64,000 bases of DNA from Paludibacteraceae bacterium (GTDB lineage: Bacteria; Bacteroidota; Bacteroidia; Bacteroidales; Paludibacteraceae): contig JAFSMP010000019.1 in the NCBI GenBank assembly GCA_017447875.1, positions 1 through 64,000 of the forward strand, read 5' to 3'. The position numbers were made by a program, and so were the translations under genes. The notes beneath the pieces are model-generated. The model was not told where the DNA came from, ran no database searches, and was given only the letters and a program-made list of their open reading frames with translations. Of this stretch, positions 25,866 to 34,796 are shown in pieces. Position 1 is the stretch's first letter, and every line of letters starts with the position of its first letter.

Positions 25866-26486
25866 TTATGATTTTAATATTGTTGCGTATCTTGAGAGAT
25901 ATTTTCCTAATATGTCAAACTCGATATTGACGACCGTACCCGGCTGGATATATCGGAAGTTCGTGTTCTCGTGCGTATAGGGGATGATGCATACGGATAC
26001 GTAGCCTTTAGTGTCTTGGATGTCGGGTTCGCAGACAGTCAGACTGACGCCGTTGATAGTCACCGAACCCTTGTCCACGCAGAAATATCCGCGTTCGATC
26101 ATCTCGCGGGACGAGTCGTATTCAAAGCGATAGTACCAGCTGCCGTCGGTCTCTTTGGCTTCGATACATGTCGCTTTCTGATCGACGTGTCCCTGCACGA
26201 TATGTCCGTCCAGACGACCACCCATCATCATCGAGCGCTCTACGTTGACGTAGTCACCGACCTGCAGCAGGTCCAGGTTCGTCAGACGCAGCGTCTCTTG
26301 CATGGCGGTGACGGTATAGAGGTCGCCTTCGATCTTCACCACCGTCAGGCACACGCCGTTATGCGCGATCGACTGATCGATGGTCAACGCCTCACCGAAG
26401 GGGTTGCGAAGCGTGAAGTGTTTATTGGTCTGCTCGGTCTCAATCTTAACGACCTGAGCCATTGTTTCTACGATTCCTGAGAACAT
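25866..26486 (-). CDS. ribE: Riboflavin synthase, alpha subunit
   Basis: A ~206-aa protein with two lumazine-binding repeats, converting two 6,7-dimethyl-8-ribityllumazine into riboflavin. MFSGIVE is the canonical start, so I take ATG 26486; the TTG two codons upstream is less likely. NGVCLTV in repeat 1 and NGVSLTV in repeat 2 are the conserved sites, with GGRLDGHIVQGHVD between them. It overlaps the end of the flippase gene by 41 bases. Confidence 0.95.
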   Translation of the reverse strand: MFSGIVETMAQVVKIETEQTNKHFTLRNPFGEALTIDQSIAHNGVCLTVVKIEGDLYTVTAMQETLRLTNLDLLQVGDYVNVERSMMMGGRLDGHIVQGHVDQKATCIEAKETDGSWYYRFEYDSSREMIERGYFCVDKGSVTINGVSLTVCEPDIQDTKGYVSVCIIPYTHENTNFRYIQPGTVVNIEFDILGKYLSRYATILKS

Positions 26487-27900
26487 TGGCAATAGGAAAA
26501 TCTTTACGGGTTAATATAATTAAGTAAATAACAATCAGTACGGTACCGATGCCCATGAGGAGCCACATGTTCCATTCGGTATAGAAGCGAACGGCATAGT
26601 AGATGCCTAACAGCACGAGCGTCAGGACAGTGTACCGACCGATACTGCGCAGGTCGTACGGGATCGGTGCTTTGCGTTGACCGATGAAATACGACAGCAA
26701 CATAATCACGAAGTAACAAACAAGACTACTGCCGCAACTTGCCCAATAACCGATCAGCGGTACGCCGACGATCTGCAGGACGAGTGTGATAAGTAATCCG
26801 ATGAGTGAGAAATACGCGCCCCACTTGGTCTCGTCCGTTAACTTATACCAGAAACTGAGGTTGAAATAGATACCTTGGAACACGTACGTCCACAGCACTA
26901 CCGGCACGATCTTCAGTCCTTCCCAATAGGCACTTGCAACGATATAACGGAAGATATCCAGATAGAAGATGACACCCAGCAGAATCAGGTACGAGAAGAT
27001 GATATAATACTTCATCGCATCCGCGTAGGCCTCCACCGACTGACGGTCTTTATGCTTGGCGAACACGAAGGGTTCATACGCATAGCGGAAGGCCTGGGTG
27101 AACATCATCATGATCATCGCCACCTTGAAGCAGGCACCGTAGATACCCAATTGTGCTTGCGCGTCTGCACCTGTATAGAGGTAGGGGAAGAGGATTCGAT
27201 CCAGCGTCTGGTTCATGATGCCCGCTACGCCGAGCACCAGTAACGGCAAGGAGTAACGAAGCATCGTTTTGAGTACCGACCCGTCAAATCGACCTCCTTT
27301 CGGCATCGTGAACGGCAGCAGACATAGCGTCTGGATCGTGGTGGCCAGGATATTACTGAGGAAGACGTAGAAGACGTCATTCTTCTTGAGCACCACCAGG
27401 AACAACAGGTTGAAGGCGATGTTCAGCACCACGAACAGCAGTTTGAGTGCTGCAAAGACGATCGGGCGTTTCTGGTACCGCAAGTACGCAAACGGGATGC
27501 AGGCAAAAGCATCGACGGCAACGGTGACGAACATCATCGCTACAAACTCCGAATGGTCGGCGTAACCCAAGACCGTTGCGATCGGTTGACGGAAGACACA
27601 GACGAGTACGGCAAAGATAGCACTGGTGGTGAGTAGCGTTAGGAAAGCGGTCTTATACACACTCGGCGCATCGTAGTCTTCGCGGTTCACGAAACGGAAG
27701 AAACCCGTCTCCATGCCGTACGTCAGGAGCACCAGCAACAGGGCCGTCCACGCATAGATATTGGTGACGATACCGTAGTCATCCACCCGTGCGAGCGCAT
27801 AGGTGTACAGGGGAACGAGCAGGTAGTTGAGGAACTTACCGATGATGCTGCTCAACCCGTAGATGGCGGTGTCCTTCGCCAAGGATTTCATCTCACTCAT
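26446..27900 (-). CDS. Second oligosaccharide flippase (Wzx-like)
   Basis: A 484-aa polytopic membrane protein starting MSEMKSLAKDTAIYGLSSII, the usual start of Bacteroidota Wzx-type flippases, with about 12-14 hydrophobic helices. Likely role: moving a lipid-linked glycan to the periplasm. It is not closely similar to the flippase at 22493, and no sugar transferases are adjacent. It overlaps rsmI (8 bases) and ribE. Confidence 0.87.
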   Translation of the reverse strand: MSEMKSLAKDTAIYGLSSIIGKFLNYLLVPLYTYALARVDDYGIVTNIYAWTALLLVLLTYGMETGFFRFVNREDYDAPSVYKTAFLTLLTTSAIFAVLVCVFRQPIATVLGYADHSEFVAMMFVTVAVDAFACIPFAYLRYQKRPIVFAALKLLFVVLNIAFNLLFLVVLKKNDVFYVFLSNILATTIQTLCLLPFTMPKGGRFDGSVLKTMLRYSLPLLVLGVAGIMNQTLDRILFPYLYTGADAQAQLGIYGACFKVAMIMMMFTQAFRYAYEPFVFAKHKDRQSVEAYADAMKYYIIFSYLILLGVIFYLDIFRYIVASAYWEGLKIVPVVLWTYVFQGIYFNLSFWYKLTDETKWGAYFSLIGLLITLVLQIVGVPLIGYWASCGSSLVCYFVIMLLSYFIGQRKAPIPYDLRSIGRYTVLTLVLLGIYYAVRFYTEWNMWLLMGIGTVLIVIYLIILTRKDFPIANVLRNRRNNGSGR

Positions 27901-28588
27901 AGCTTTCGACTTTCGACTTTTGACTTTCGACTCCTGCTATGCAGACGACTATCTCGCCTTTCGGCGGGGTTTGTTTGTAATGACTAATCAGTTCTGCGAG
28001 AGTCCCGCGTACCGTTTCTTCGTGTACTTTGCTGATCTCACGGGAAACGGAGGCTTTGCGCTCTTCACCACATACGGATGCTAACTGTTCCAGCGTCTTC
28101 ACCAGTCGGAAAGGCGACTCATATATGATGAAGGTCTGGTCCAATCCTGCCAAGTACTGCAACCGCGTCTGCCGACCTTTTTTCTGGGGCAGGAAACCCT
28201 CGAAATAAAAGTGGTTATTGGGCAAACCGCTGTCCACCAGTGCCGGCACGAAAGCCGTGGCACCCGGCAGACACTGAATCTCAATATCCGCTTCGGCTGC
28301 GGCTCGAACCAAGAAGAAACCCGGGTCCGAGATAGCAGGTGTACCGGCATCGGAGATCAAGGCAATGTTCGCTCCGGCCTTCAGACGCTCCACGATATCC
28401 GCACTTGTCTCATGTTCGTTGAACTTGTGATGACTCTTTAGCGGCGTATGGATATCAAAATGCTGAAGCAAGACCCCACTTGTGCGTGTGTCTTCTGCCA
28501 GGATCAAATCCACCGACTTCAGCGTCTCGATTGCTCGAAACGTCATGTCTTGGAGATTACCTACCGGTGTCGGAACGATGTATAGCAT
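27893..28588 (-). CDS. rsmI: 16S rRNA 2'-O-ribose methyltransferase I
   Basis: A 231-aa tetrapyrrole-methylase-fold protein that methylates C1402 of 16S rRNA. Motifs are IVPTPVGNLQDMTFRAI at the start, LILAEDTRTSG, LISDAGTPAISDPG and YESPFRL. The last residues (ESQKSKVESYE) are encoded by a word repeat (27903-27933) that extends the C-terminus and overlaps the flippase start. Confidence 0.94.
   Translation of the reverse strand: MLYIVPTPVGNLQDMTFRAIETLKSVDLILAEDTRTSGVLLQHFDIHTPLKSHHKFNEHETSADIVERLKAGANIALISDAGTPAISDPGFFLVRAAAEADIEIQCLPGATAFVPALVDSGLPNNHFYFEGFLPQKKGRQTRLQYLAGLDQTFIIYESPFRLVKTLEQLASVCGEERKASVSREISKVHEETVRGTLAELISHYKQTPPKGEIVVCIAGVESQKSKVESYE
27903..27933. repeat. Word repeat at the end of rsmI
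   Basis: TTTCGAC, TTTCGAC, TTTTGAC, TTTCGAC: four 7-bp units. The same GACTTTCGACTTT words occur at 46548-46577 and 20190-20213. Confidence 0.8.
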
Positions 28589-29178
28589 TAGCCAAATCTG
28601 CGGTGAAGGGTGACGATAAACTGCTGATAACTGTTACTCTCTTGGTCCCAGTTGAAATGTGCGATATAGTTCATCGCTTCTTCGAACGAACTCAAGGCGT
28701 TCAGTTCGGTCAGCGTGCGTTGCATCAACTCGGCATTCTGGCCGAAGAGTTCCCGTTGGTACAGGAACCGGTCTCCCAACGAAATCGCCTTGCGGATGTC
28801 ATCGACCGCCTTACCGTACAATGCGGCATTCGGCGAAGCCTGCTCTTCTTGAACCGGTTCCGGTTCGGGAGCGGGCTGAGGCTCTGCAACAGTCTCGGGC
28901 TGAGGCTCTACCTCCTCCGGAGCCTCCGGAACTACCGGCTCCGGTTCCGGCTCTGCAACAACTTCCGGTTCTTTTACGACCTCTTTGATCACCTCTTTGA
29001 TGACCTCCACCGGTTTTTCTACTTCCACGATCTTCTCCACCACTTTCTCTACTACCTGCGGTTCGGGTTCCGGGCGGTTCTTGAGTTCGTCCATCTCCGC
29101 CTCAAGGCTCGCCAACTCTGCTTCCAGCGTGGCGATACGTTCCTCAAGACCTTCAAAATATTTGATTAAATCTTCCAT
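28588..29178 (-). CDS. Coiled-coil, Pro/Glu-rich protein of unknown function
   Basis: A 196-aa protein. Residues 1-35 form a coiled coil (MEDLIKYFEGLEERIATLEA), residues ~36-115 are a low-complexity Pro/Glu/Val region (EKVVEKIVEVEKPVEVIKE, then PEPEP-type repeats), and a C-terminal helical domain of ~75 residues begins NAALYGKAVDDIRKAIS and ends QQFIVTLHRRFG. The C-terminal part is the kind conserved in Bacteroidales hypothetical proteins. Function unknown. It touches its neighbours by one base on each side. Confidence 0.75.
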   Translation of the reverse strand: MEDLIKYFEGLEERIATLEAELASLEAEMDELKNRPEPEPQVVEKVVEKIVEVEKPVEVIKEVIKEVVKEPEVVAEPEPEPVVPEAPEEVEPQPETVAEPQPAPEPEPVQEEQASPNAALYGKAVDDIRKAISLGDRFLYQRELFGQNAELMQRTLTELNALSSFEEAMNYIAHFNWDQESNSYQQFIVTLHRRFG

Positions 29179-30719
29179 TATTTAGTAGCGTCTTCTAATT
29201 TACCCATCATAGCGAACATAAAGATAGCGGCGATGAGGCATACACCGATGAACACGCTCCATACGAGCCACAACGGTAAGTTACCCCAGAGGAAACCACC
29301 GACCGATACGAGGAAGTTACCGAGTGCGGTAGCAACGAACCAACCGCCCATCATCATTCCTTTGTACTGCGGAGGAGCGACCTTGCTGACGAACGAGATA
29401 CCCATCGGGCTGAGCAGTAACTCACCGAAAGTAAGCACCAGATACGTCAAGATCAGTACATTTGAGTTCACCATCAGCGGACTCTCACCGGCTGCTAAGG
29501 CTGCCTCTTGTGCATTCGGCGCCAACAGACCTACCGAACAGAAAGCCATGACGGCATAAGCGGCTGCTGCCACCAGCATTCCGTATGCGATCTTACGCGG
29601 AGCAGAAGGTTCTTTACCTTTGGCAGCTAACGCACCGAAGATAGCCATGCTCACCGGCGTCAAGGCCACTACATAGAACGGGTTGAACTGTTGGAAGATA
29701 GGAGCAGAGATACCCATCTCAACAGGATGGTGCATATACTGATAGCCTAAGATCACCAGCACGATAACACCGACACAAGACCAGATCATCTTCGCTTTGC
29801 GCTCGCCTTCTCCGAAGATACCAAACAGTGCATACACACCGATTGCTACCAGTACGAGGTTCCAGATGTTAAATGCCATCGTCTGTACACCCGTCACCAC
29901 CGGATCTACGAACTTATCGGCGAAATAGGTGAGCGTCAGACCGTTCTGGTGGAAAGCCATCCAGAAGAAGATCACTACGGCAAATACCAAGCACAAAGCT
30001 ACGATACGTTTCTTGGTCTGCTCCGGACTTAACTCCTCTACCTTCTGACCACTTGCAGCAGCTTGCTTAGCGGTGTTCTCCACATGCTTGAACCAAGGAC
30101 GGCAAGCGTAGTAGATGGCGATACTCAGCACCAGCGACGCACAAGCGACGGCGAAGGCGAAGTGATAACTGTCGTTCACGCTAACGCCCAACGACTCCTG
30201 TGCCCAAGCCATGATCTTCACGGCAGCGGTCGGAGCGAACATAGCACCTACGTTAATCGCCATGTAGAACAGCGAGAAAGCGGCGTCACGACGGTCGGCG
30301 TATGCCGGATCATCGTATAAGTTACCTACCATCACCTGCAAGTTACCCTTGAACAGTCCTGTGCCGAAGGAGATCAGCACCAAAGCACCGATCATGCCGG
30401 TCATAGCCACCGCTGTACTACCGTACTCAATACCGCCCATAGGGATGGCCAGCAGCACGTAGCCCAGGAACATGATGATGATACCGATCGTTACACACTT
30501 ACCGTAACCGATCTTGTCAGCGATGATACCACCGATCAGCGGTAAGAAATAGACAAAGGCCAGGAAGGTGGAGTAGATAGCACCTGCCGCAGCTGCCGAC
30601 AGACCGAAATTAGCGCGCAAGAACAGCGCGAACACGGCTAACATCGTGTAGTAGCCGAAACGCTCGCCGGTATTCGCTAACGCGAGCGCAAATAATCCTT
30701 TTGGTTGATTCTTAAACAT
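29178..30719 (-). CDS. POT-family proton-dependent oligopeptide transporter
   Basis: A 513-aa MFS-type transporter of the POT/PTR2 family. It starts with GLFALALANTGERFGYYTML, which contains the ExxERF-like proton-coupling segment, and has about 14 hydrophobic helices with a cytoplasmic loop between them. It should import di- and tripeptides with protons. Confidence 0.93.
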   Translation of the reverse strand: MFKNQPKGLFALALANTGERFGYYTMLAVFALFLRANFGLSAAAAGAIYSTFLAFVYFLPLIGGIIADKIGYGKCVTIGIIIMFLGYVLLAIPMGGIEYGSTAVAMTGMIGALVLISFGTGLFKGNLQVMVGNLYDDPAYADRRDAAFSLFYMAINVGAMFAPTAAVKIMAWAQESLGVSVNDSYHFAFAVACASLVLSIAIYYACRPWFKHVENTAKQAAASGQKVEELSPEQTKKRIVALCLVFAVVIFFWMAFHQNGLTLTYFADKFVDPVVTGVQTMAFNIWNLVLVAIGVYALFGIFGEGERKAKMIWSCVGVIVLVILGYQYMHHPVEMGISAPIFQQFNPFYVVALTPVSMAIFGALAAKGKEPSAPRKIAYGMLVAAAAYAVMAFCSVGLLAPNAQEAALAAGESPLMVNSNVLILTYLVLTFGELLLSPMGISFVSKVAPPQYKGMMMGGWFVATALGNFLVSVGGFLWGNLPLWLVWSVFIGVCLIAAIFMFAMMGKLEDATK

Positions 30720-30736
30720 AAACTATAAATTTTTAA

Positions 30737-30760
30737 ATCTTCAATCTTCAATCTTCAATG
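30737..30760. repeat. Word repeat at the ilvE 3' end
   Basis: Three copies of ATCTTCA in a row. They overlap the last codons of ilvE (IIED). The same word is used again at 31757-31790, at the other end of ilvE. Confidence 0.75.
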
Positions 30761-31758
30761 ATGGTACACCATCCGTGTTTATCTTCTGCTCTACCGAACT
30801 GGATGTCTCTTAGAGCGTGGTACAAGTCCGTCAGTACCGGTCCGGGTTCGTCGCCGAACGAGTAGGTAATGCCCTTCTCCGGGTCCAGCACCTTACTCAT
30901 CGGACTGATCACACAAGCTGTACCGCAGGCCGCTGCTTCACTCATCTCACTTAACTCCTCCAACCGTATATGCCGCCGCGTCACTTTCAGCCCTTTCTCC
31001 TTCGCCAGCACCATCAGACTGTCATTCGTGATAGAGGGAAGAATAGCACTGCTTCGTGGCGTCAGGTACTCGTTACCTTTGATGCCGATAAAGTTCGCTG
31101 CACTACACTCGTCGATATAGCGGTGGTACTTCGCGTCCAAAAACAGACAGTCCATGCCTTGTGCGTGCGCGGGTTCAGAAGCCCGGAACGATGCCGCATA
31201 GTTACCGCCTACCTTGAACTGTCCGGTTCCGTAAGGTGCCGCACGATCCACATGGCGGTTCACGATGAAGGTCGTACAGTGGAACTTACCCGGATAGTAC
31301 GGACCGATCGGTGAAGGAATGACGATGAACTCAAAATCCTTACCCGGACCTACACCCAAACGAGGGGTCGTACCGATCAATAGCGGTCGGAAATACAAAG
31401 TAGCACCCGTTCCGTAAGGAGGCAACAGGTCGATGTTCTTGTCCAGCGCCAGCCGTATCGCTTTGCCGAATACTTCTTCGGGCACGGGCTGCATGTACAG
31501 TCCTTTGGCACTACGCGCCATGCGTTTCATGTTCTCTCTCCAACGGAAGATACGGATCTTCCCATCTACGCCTCGGAACGCCTTCAATCCCTCAAATGCC
31601 TCTTGCCCGTATTGCAGACAAGTAGCCGACACGTGCAGGTGCAAGTACTTATCCTTCGTGGCGTACGGTTCTTCCCATACGCCCTCATGGTACGCCGAAC
31701 GAACGATATATTCGGGTTCGGTATAATGAAATCCCAGTTTACTCCAGTCGATATTCAT
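30748..31758 (-). CDS. ilvE: Branched-chain amino acid aminotransferase
   Basis: A 336-aa PLP enzyme of fold type IV, moving the amino group between branched-chain amino acids and 2-oxoglutarate. Visible features are YGQEAFEGLKAFR, the FKVGGNYAASF segment with the PLP lysine nearby (AKYHRYIDECSAANF), and AACGTACVISPM. Length is normal. The gene is framed by ATCTTCA word repeats at both ends. Confidence 0.94.
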   Translation of the reverse strand: MNIDWSKLGFHYTEPEYIVRSAYHEGVWEEPYATKDKYLHLHVSATCLQYGQEAFEGLKAFRGVDGKIRIFRWRENMKRMARSAKGLYMQPVPEEVFGKAIRLALDKNIDLLPPYGTGATLYFRPLLIGTTPRLGVGPGKDFEFIVIPSPIGPYYPGKFHCTTFIVNRHVDRAAPYGTGQFKVGGNYAASFRASEPAHAQGMDCLFLDAKYHRYIDECSAANFIGIKGNEYLTPRSSAILPSITNDSLMVLAKEKGLKVTRRHIRLEELSEMSEAAACGTACVISPMSKVLDPEKGITYSFGDEPGPVLTDLYHALRDIQFGRAEDKHGWCTIIED

Positions 31759-31790
31759 TCTTCAATCTTCAATATTCAATCTTCAAATAG
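31757..31790. repeat. Word repeat between ilvE and the WbqC-like gene
   Basis: CTTCAAT, CTTCAAT, ATTCAAT, CTTCAAA units. They occupy the intergenic gap and run into the C-terminal codons (LFED) of the WbqC-like protein. Confidence 0.75.
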
Positions 31791-32279
31791 CGTGTCCAGC
31801 ACGCTTAATTCCGTTTGCCACGGATGTTTGTCTGTCCAAATCTGTCCGCTCCAGTCTTGTGTTCGCGAACTCGTTATGATGCCTTGCGGTCTTTCTTTTT
31901 TCAATAACGCTACCAGCGTCGTGTTCAGTTCGTCATTCAGATCCAATAACCACTTGTACTCCTTCTCGTAGAACGGTCGCAGGTAGTCTGCAAAGTACAT
32001 AAAGTACGGTGTGTGTTGGTACGCGCTGACGAGTGTGATCCAATGTTGGTGTTGCCATCTGCTCTGATAACTGATCTGTATGTCACGTGTCAACTGTTTA
32101 TGCTCCACTTTGCCTACCGGAACGGTCAGCCGCACCAATTCGCCTTTCGCGTCACGTATCAGACAGCGGTTCCGAAACGTCTGCTTCTCAAAACTCTCCA
32201 TCTGCTCGATCGTCACCGGTTCGCTCATCAGCGCCTCCATATACGATCGCGGTGGTAAATATGAGGTAGGTAATACCAT
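31776..32279 (-). CDS. WbqC-family protein
   Basis: A 167-aa WbqC-family protein (PF08889-like), starting MVLPTSYLPPRSYMEALM; the family normally begins with this motif, so I take ATG 32279 rather than the TTG 36 bases upstream. Other conserved parts are RNRCLIRDAKGELVRLTVPV and the WQHQHW region. Members occur beside sugar-modification genes or, as here, beside lepB in Bacteroidales. The activity is not established. Confidence 0.85.
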   Translation of the reverse strand: MVLPTSYLPPRSYMEALMSEPVTIEQMESFEKQTFRNRCLIRDAKGELVRLTVPVGKVEHKQLTRDIQISYQSRWQHQHWITLVSAYQHTPYFMYFADYLRPFYEKEYKWLLDLNDELNTTLVALLKKERPQGIITSSRTQDWSGQIWTDKHPWQTELSVLDTLFED

Positions 32280-32401
32280 CTTTCTCTCATTATTCTGCTG
32301 GCGTAATGTACTCAATCAAAAACGTTGTGGAGCGGTTGGGGAACGCGGAACACGAGTACGGGGCAGTACGTTTTTTGATGAGTAGCATTCGCCAACTTGC
32401 T

Positions 32402-33730
32402 CTATCTCTTTGCTTTGTTACCCAGTCGGTTCCAACGGATCTTATGTTTGTCCTTGTCGATGCTCAACCAGATGAACACCGGTCGACCCACGATATGATC
32501 TTCCGGCACAAATCCCCAGTAACGGCTGTCGGCACTGTTATGCCGGTTATCTCCCTGCATCCAGTAATAGTCCATCTCGAACTCGTACTCGCTTCCGATC
32601 GCTATCGGCTTGAACTCATACGCATCAGCGATACGTTTGTAGATCCAGTAGTTCTCTTCGGTGATTAGGATCTTGTCACCTTTGCGCGGAATATAGATCG
32701 GACCGTAGTTATCTCTTGTCCATTCGTTATGTCCCAAGGGATAGACCGCACCACCGCGTTCTTCGGGTTCTACCTCTATCGCCAATACATGCGGATTCTT
32801 CTCCAGTTCTTCCTTCATCGCCTGCGTCAACGGAAAATGCCAAGTCTGCGCGTCTATCTGCATTCGATCGGCCATACTTACGCCTAACTTATCCAGGTAC
32901 TTACCTCCGAAGATATGTCCGTCCGTGTGCACCATATAATTGAGTTGTACACCCTCCCGGAACGGTTCTTGCTCACCGTTCACGTAAACAACGTTATCGA
33001 TGATCTGTAGCGAGTCACCTGGCGTACCGACACAACGCTTCACGTAGTTCTCGCGCCGATCCACCGGTCGCACGACGATGTCACCGAACACATCCTTGCG
33101 GCCTTTGACGAGGTTCTCACCGTAATAGTAACACAGCGTGTAATAGTCCGGATTCTGCATCTTCGTGCAAACCGTGTCACCTGTCGGGAAGTTAAACACC
33201 ACGATATCACCCTTCTGCGGACTCGTCCATCCTGCCAGGCGTTTGTACTCCCAGTGTGGCTTGTCCAGATAACTCTTACCGCCGCCTAACCATCCAGGCA
33301 TCGTATGTTGCACGAGCGGCATCGACAAAGGAGTCTGCGGCACACGAGCACCGTACGCCATCTTGCTGACGTACAGGAAATCACCCACCATCAGGCTTTT
33401 CTCCAAGGATGACGAAGGGATCTGGTAGTTCTGGAAGATATAAATATTGATGAAATACACCGCTACCAGGGCAAACACAATCGCGTCAATCCACGAACAG
33501 ATGGTGTATAGGGTGGGGTTCGTCTCTTTGTATTTCTTCCACCAACTGTAGTTGATATACCGCGTGGTGAACATATCGACGATCAGCGGTAACAATACCA
33601 ACCAACCCAGACTGCTCCAGTCGCCCCATGCAACCCAAACCACGAACGCGATATACAGCGCACTCCAAACGCCTGCGCGGATCCATCCTCCACGCGTCAC
33701 TTCATTAATTCTATCTTGAAAACTCTTCAT
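32402..33730 (-). CDS. lepB: Signal peptidase I
   Basis: A 442-aa S26A signal peptidase, the long form usual in Bacteroidota. Two hydrophobic segments lie before residue 100, then IPSSSLEKSL with the likely nucleophile Ser108, and ENYVKRCVG with the general base Lys231. QGDNRHNSADSRYWG is the C-terminal box. It cleaves signal peptides of exported proteins at the outer face of the inner membrane. It overlaps dapB by 4 bases. Confidence 0.95.
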   Translation of the reverse strand: MKSFQDRINEVTRGGWIRAGVWSALYIAFVVWVAWGDWSSLGWLVLLPLIVDMFTTRYINYSWWKKYKETNPTLYTICSWIDAIVFALVAVYFINIYIFQNYQIPSSSLEKSLMVGDFLYVSKMAYGARVPQTPLSMPLVQHTMPGWLGGGKSYLDKPHWEYKRLAGWTSPQKGDIVVFNFPTGDTVCTKMQNPDYYTLCYYYGENLVKGRKDVFGDIVVRPVDRRENYVKRCVGTPGDSLQIIDNVVYVNGEQEPFREGVQLNYMVHTDGHIFGGKYLDKLGVSMADRMQIDAQTWHFPLTQAMKEELEKNPHVLAIEVEPEERGGAVYPLGHNEWTRDNYGPIYIPRKGDKILITEENYWIYKRIADAYEFKPIAIGSEYEFEMDYYWMQGDNRHNSADSRYWGFVPEDHIVGRPVFIWLSIDKDKHKIRWNRLGNKAKR

Positions 33731-34464
33731 ACTAAACTTTCTGCTGCCAATACGGCTCCTAATGCAAAACCACGACGACCTTTTGCGATATGCGTAATAA
33801 TGATCGTATCTTCCTCGCTGTCCCAGGTTACCACATGCGTACCGGGTACTTCTCCTTCACGGATAGATTCGATGGGAACATCATTAAGCGTCGCGTCACC
33901 ATTGAGCGGCTTTGCCGCGCTCATTATATCATTACTCAGCGTCTTCGCTGTCCCGCTCGGTTTGTCGAGTTTATGAATGTGGTGTGTCTCTGTAATGCTC
34001 GGTTTGTACTGTGGTTGAGACTTCATCGCTGAGGCTAACTCTTTGTTGAGTTCAAAGAAAATATTGACACCTACCGAATAATTACTGCTCCATAGGAGCA
34101 TAGGCTTTCCTTGCTCATCCTTTACGAAAACGCGGCTACCTTCAATCTCCAATTTCCAATCTCCAATTTCCAATTCCTCCGGTTTCCATCCCGTGGAACC
34201 GGAGACAACAGGCACGCCTTGCGTCCACGCGCGTAAAATATTATCCTTGGCCGTCTGCGGAGTGGTGAACTCTATCGCCACGTCTGCACTCCGAAACTCT
34301 TCGCTCTGAAAACCTTCTTCCGGAGAAAAAATCTTAAATCTTAAATCTGCAATCTTTAAATCGTTGTTTGCGTCTATTGCGCAAACAACGCTGTGACCGC
34401 GCTCCAGGGCAATTGCTTCGATCATATGCCCCATTTTACCGTATCCGATTAGTGCTATTCTCAT
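33727..34464 (-). CDS. dapB: 4-hydroxy-tetrahydrodipicolinate reductase, with two in-frame repeats
   Basis: A 245-aa DapB of the lysine/diaminopimelate pathway. MRIALIGYGKMGH is the Rossmann start; I take ATG 34464, since the upstream in-frame start at 34473 is a GTG nearly on the transcript start. ETHHIHKLDKPSGTAK carries the catalytic His and Lys. Two stretches are encoded by word repeats: NDLKIADLRFKIFS (34329-34362) after the first Rossmann strands, and EELEIGDWKLEIEGSR (34141-34177). Both fall between conserved segments and preserve the frame. It heads the long minus-strand convoy. Confidence 0.93.
   Translation of the reverse strand: MRIALIGYGKMGHMIEAIALERGHSVVCAIDANNDLKIADLRFKIFSPEEGFQSEEFRSADVAIEFTTPQTAKDNILRAWTQGVPVVSGSTGWKPEELEIGDWKLEIEGSRVFVKDEQGKPMLLWSSNYSVGVNIFFELNKELASAMKSQPQYKPSITETHHIHKLDKPSGTAKTLSNDIMSAAKPLNGDATLNDVPIESIREGEVPGTHVVTWDSEEDTIIITHIAKGRRGFALGAVLAAESLV
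34141..34177. repeat. In-frame word repeat in dapB (1)
   Basis: Alternating CAATCTC, CAATTTC units, about four copies. It encodes LEIGDWKLEIE. Confidence 0.85.
34329..34362. repeat. In-frame word repeat in dapB (2)
   Basis: AATCTTA repeated, then AATCTGC and AATCTTTAAATC. It encodes DLKIADLRFKI. Confidence 0.85.
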
Positions 34465-34484
34465 ATATCTCACAAAAAATCGCG

Positions 34485-34515
34485 CAAAGGTACAAAAAAT
34501 ATTTTACATATACAA
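34485..34515 (-). promoter_or_regulatory. Promoter of dapB and the long convoy
   Basis: Minus strand TTGTATATGTAA (34515-34504) and TACCTTTG (34492-34485), 23 bases apart. No other convincing promoter of this type was seen down to 19008. Confidence 0.8.
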
Positions 34516-34524
34516 GTATATGTA

Positions 34525-34547
34525 CAAAAAAGAGCGCTTCAGCGCTC
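34525..34547 (-). terminator. Terminator of the HipBST operon
   Basis: GAGCGCT pairs with AGCGCTC (34532-34547), followed on the minus strand by six T's. It lies about 50 bases after the hipB stop. Confidence 0.85.
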
Positions 34548-34599
34548 CTTTTCCTTCATTTCCGTCAATTTTTCCACATTTTAGGACCAATAAGGATGT

Positions 34600-34794
34600 T
34601 TACTTCATCTCTAACTTAAGTTCCAGTCCCAGCACATCCGCCACTTTGGCCAGTGTCTCTACGGACGGAGATTTTGAACCCCGTTCGATGGACACGATCG
34701 TGTTTATCCCCACCTGTGACAATAGTGCCAAGGTGTTTTGCGTCAGTCCCAATTCCTTCCGACGCGCCTTAATTATTTGTCCGATGTTAGCCAT
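34600..34794 (-). CDS. hipB: HipB-like XRE-family antitoxin/repressor
   Basis: A 64-aa helix-turn-helix protein of the XRE/Cro type (IGQIIKARRKELGLTQNTLA, then GINTIVSIERGSKSPSVETL). It is the DNA-binding member of the split HipA-type locus and would bind the paired operators around the promoter. It lies 2 bases after the kinase gene, so its order is last, unlike E. coli hipBST where it is first. Confidence 0.9.
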   Translation of the reverse strand: MANIGQIIKARRKELGLTQNTLALLSQVGINTIVSIERGSKSPSVETLAKVADVLGLELKLEMK

Positions 34795-34796
34795 AA

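Noticed and set aside
24001..26446. Capsule or O-antigen locus suggested by two flippases
   Set aside because: No glycosyltransferase, polymerase or sugar-nucleotide gene lies with them; they sit in a housekeeping convoy.
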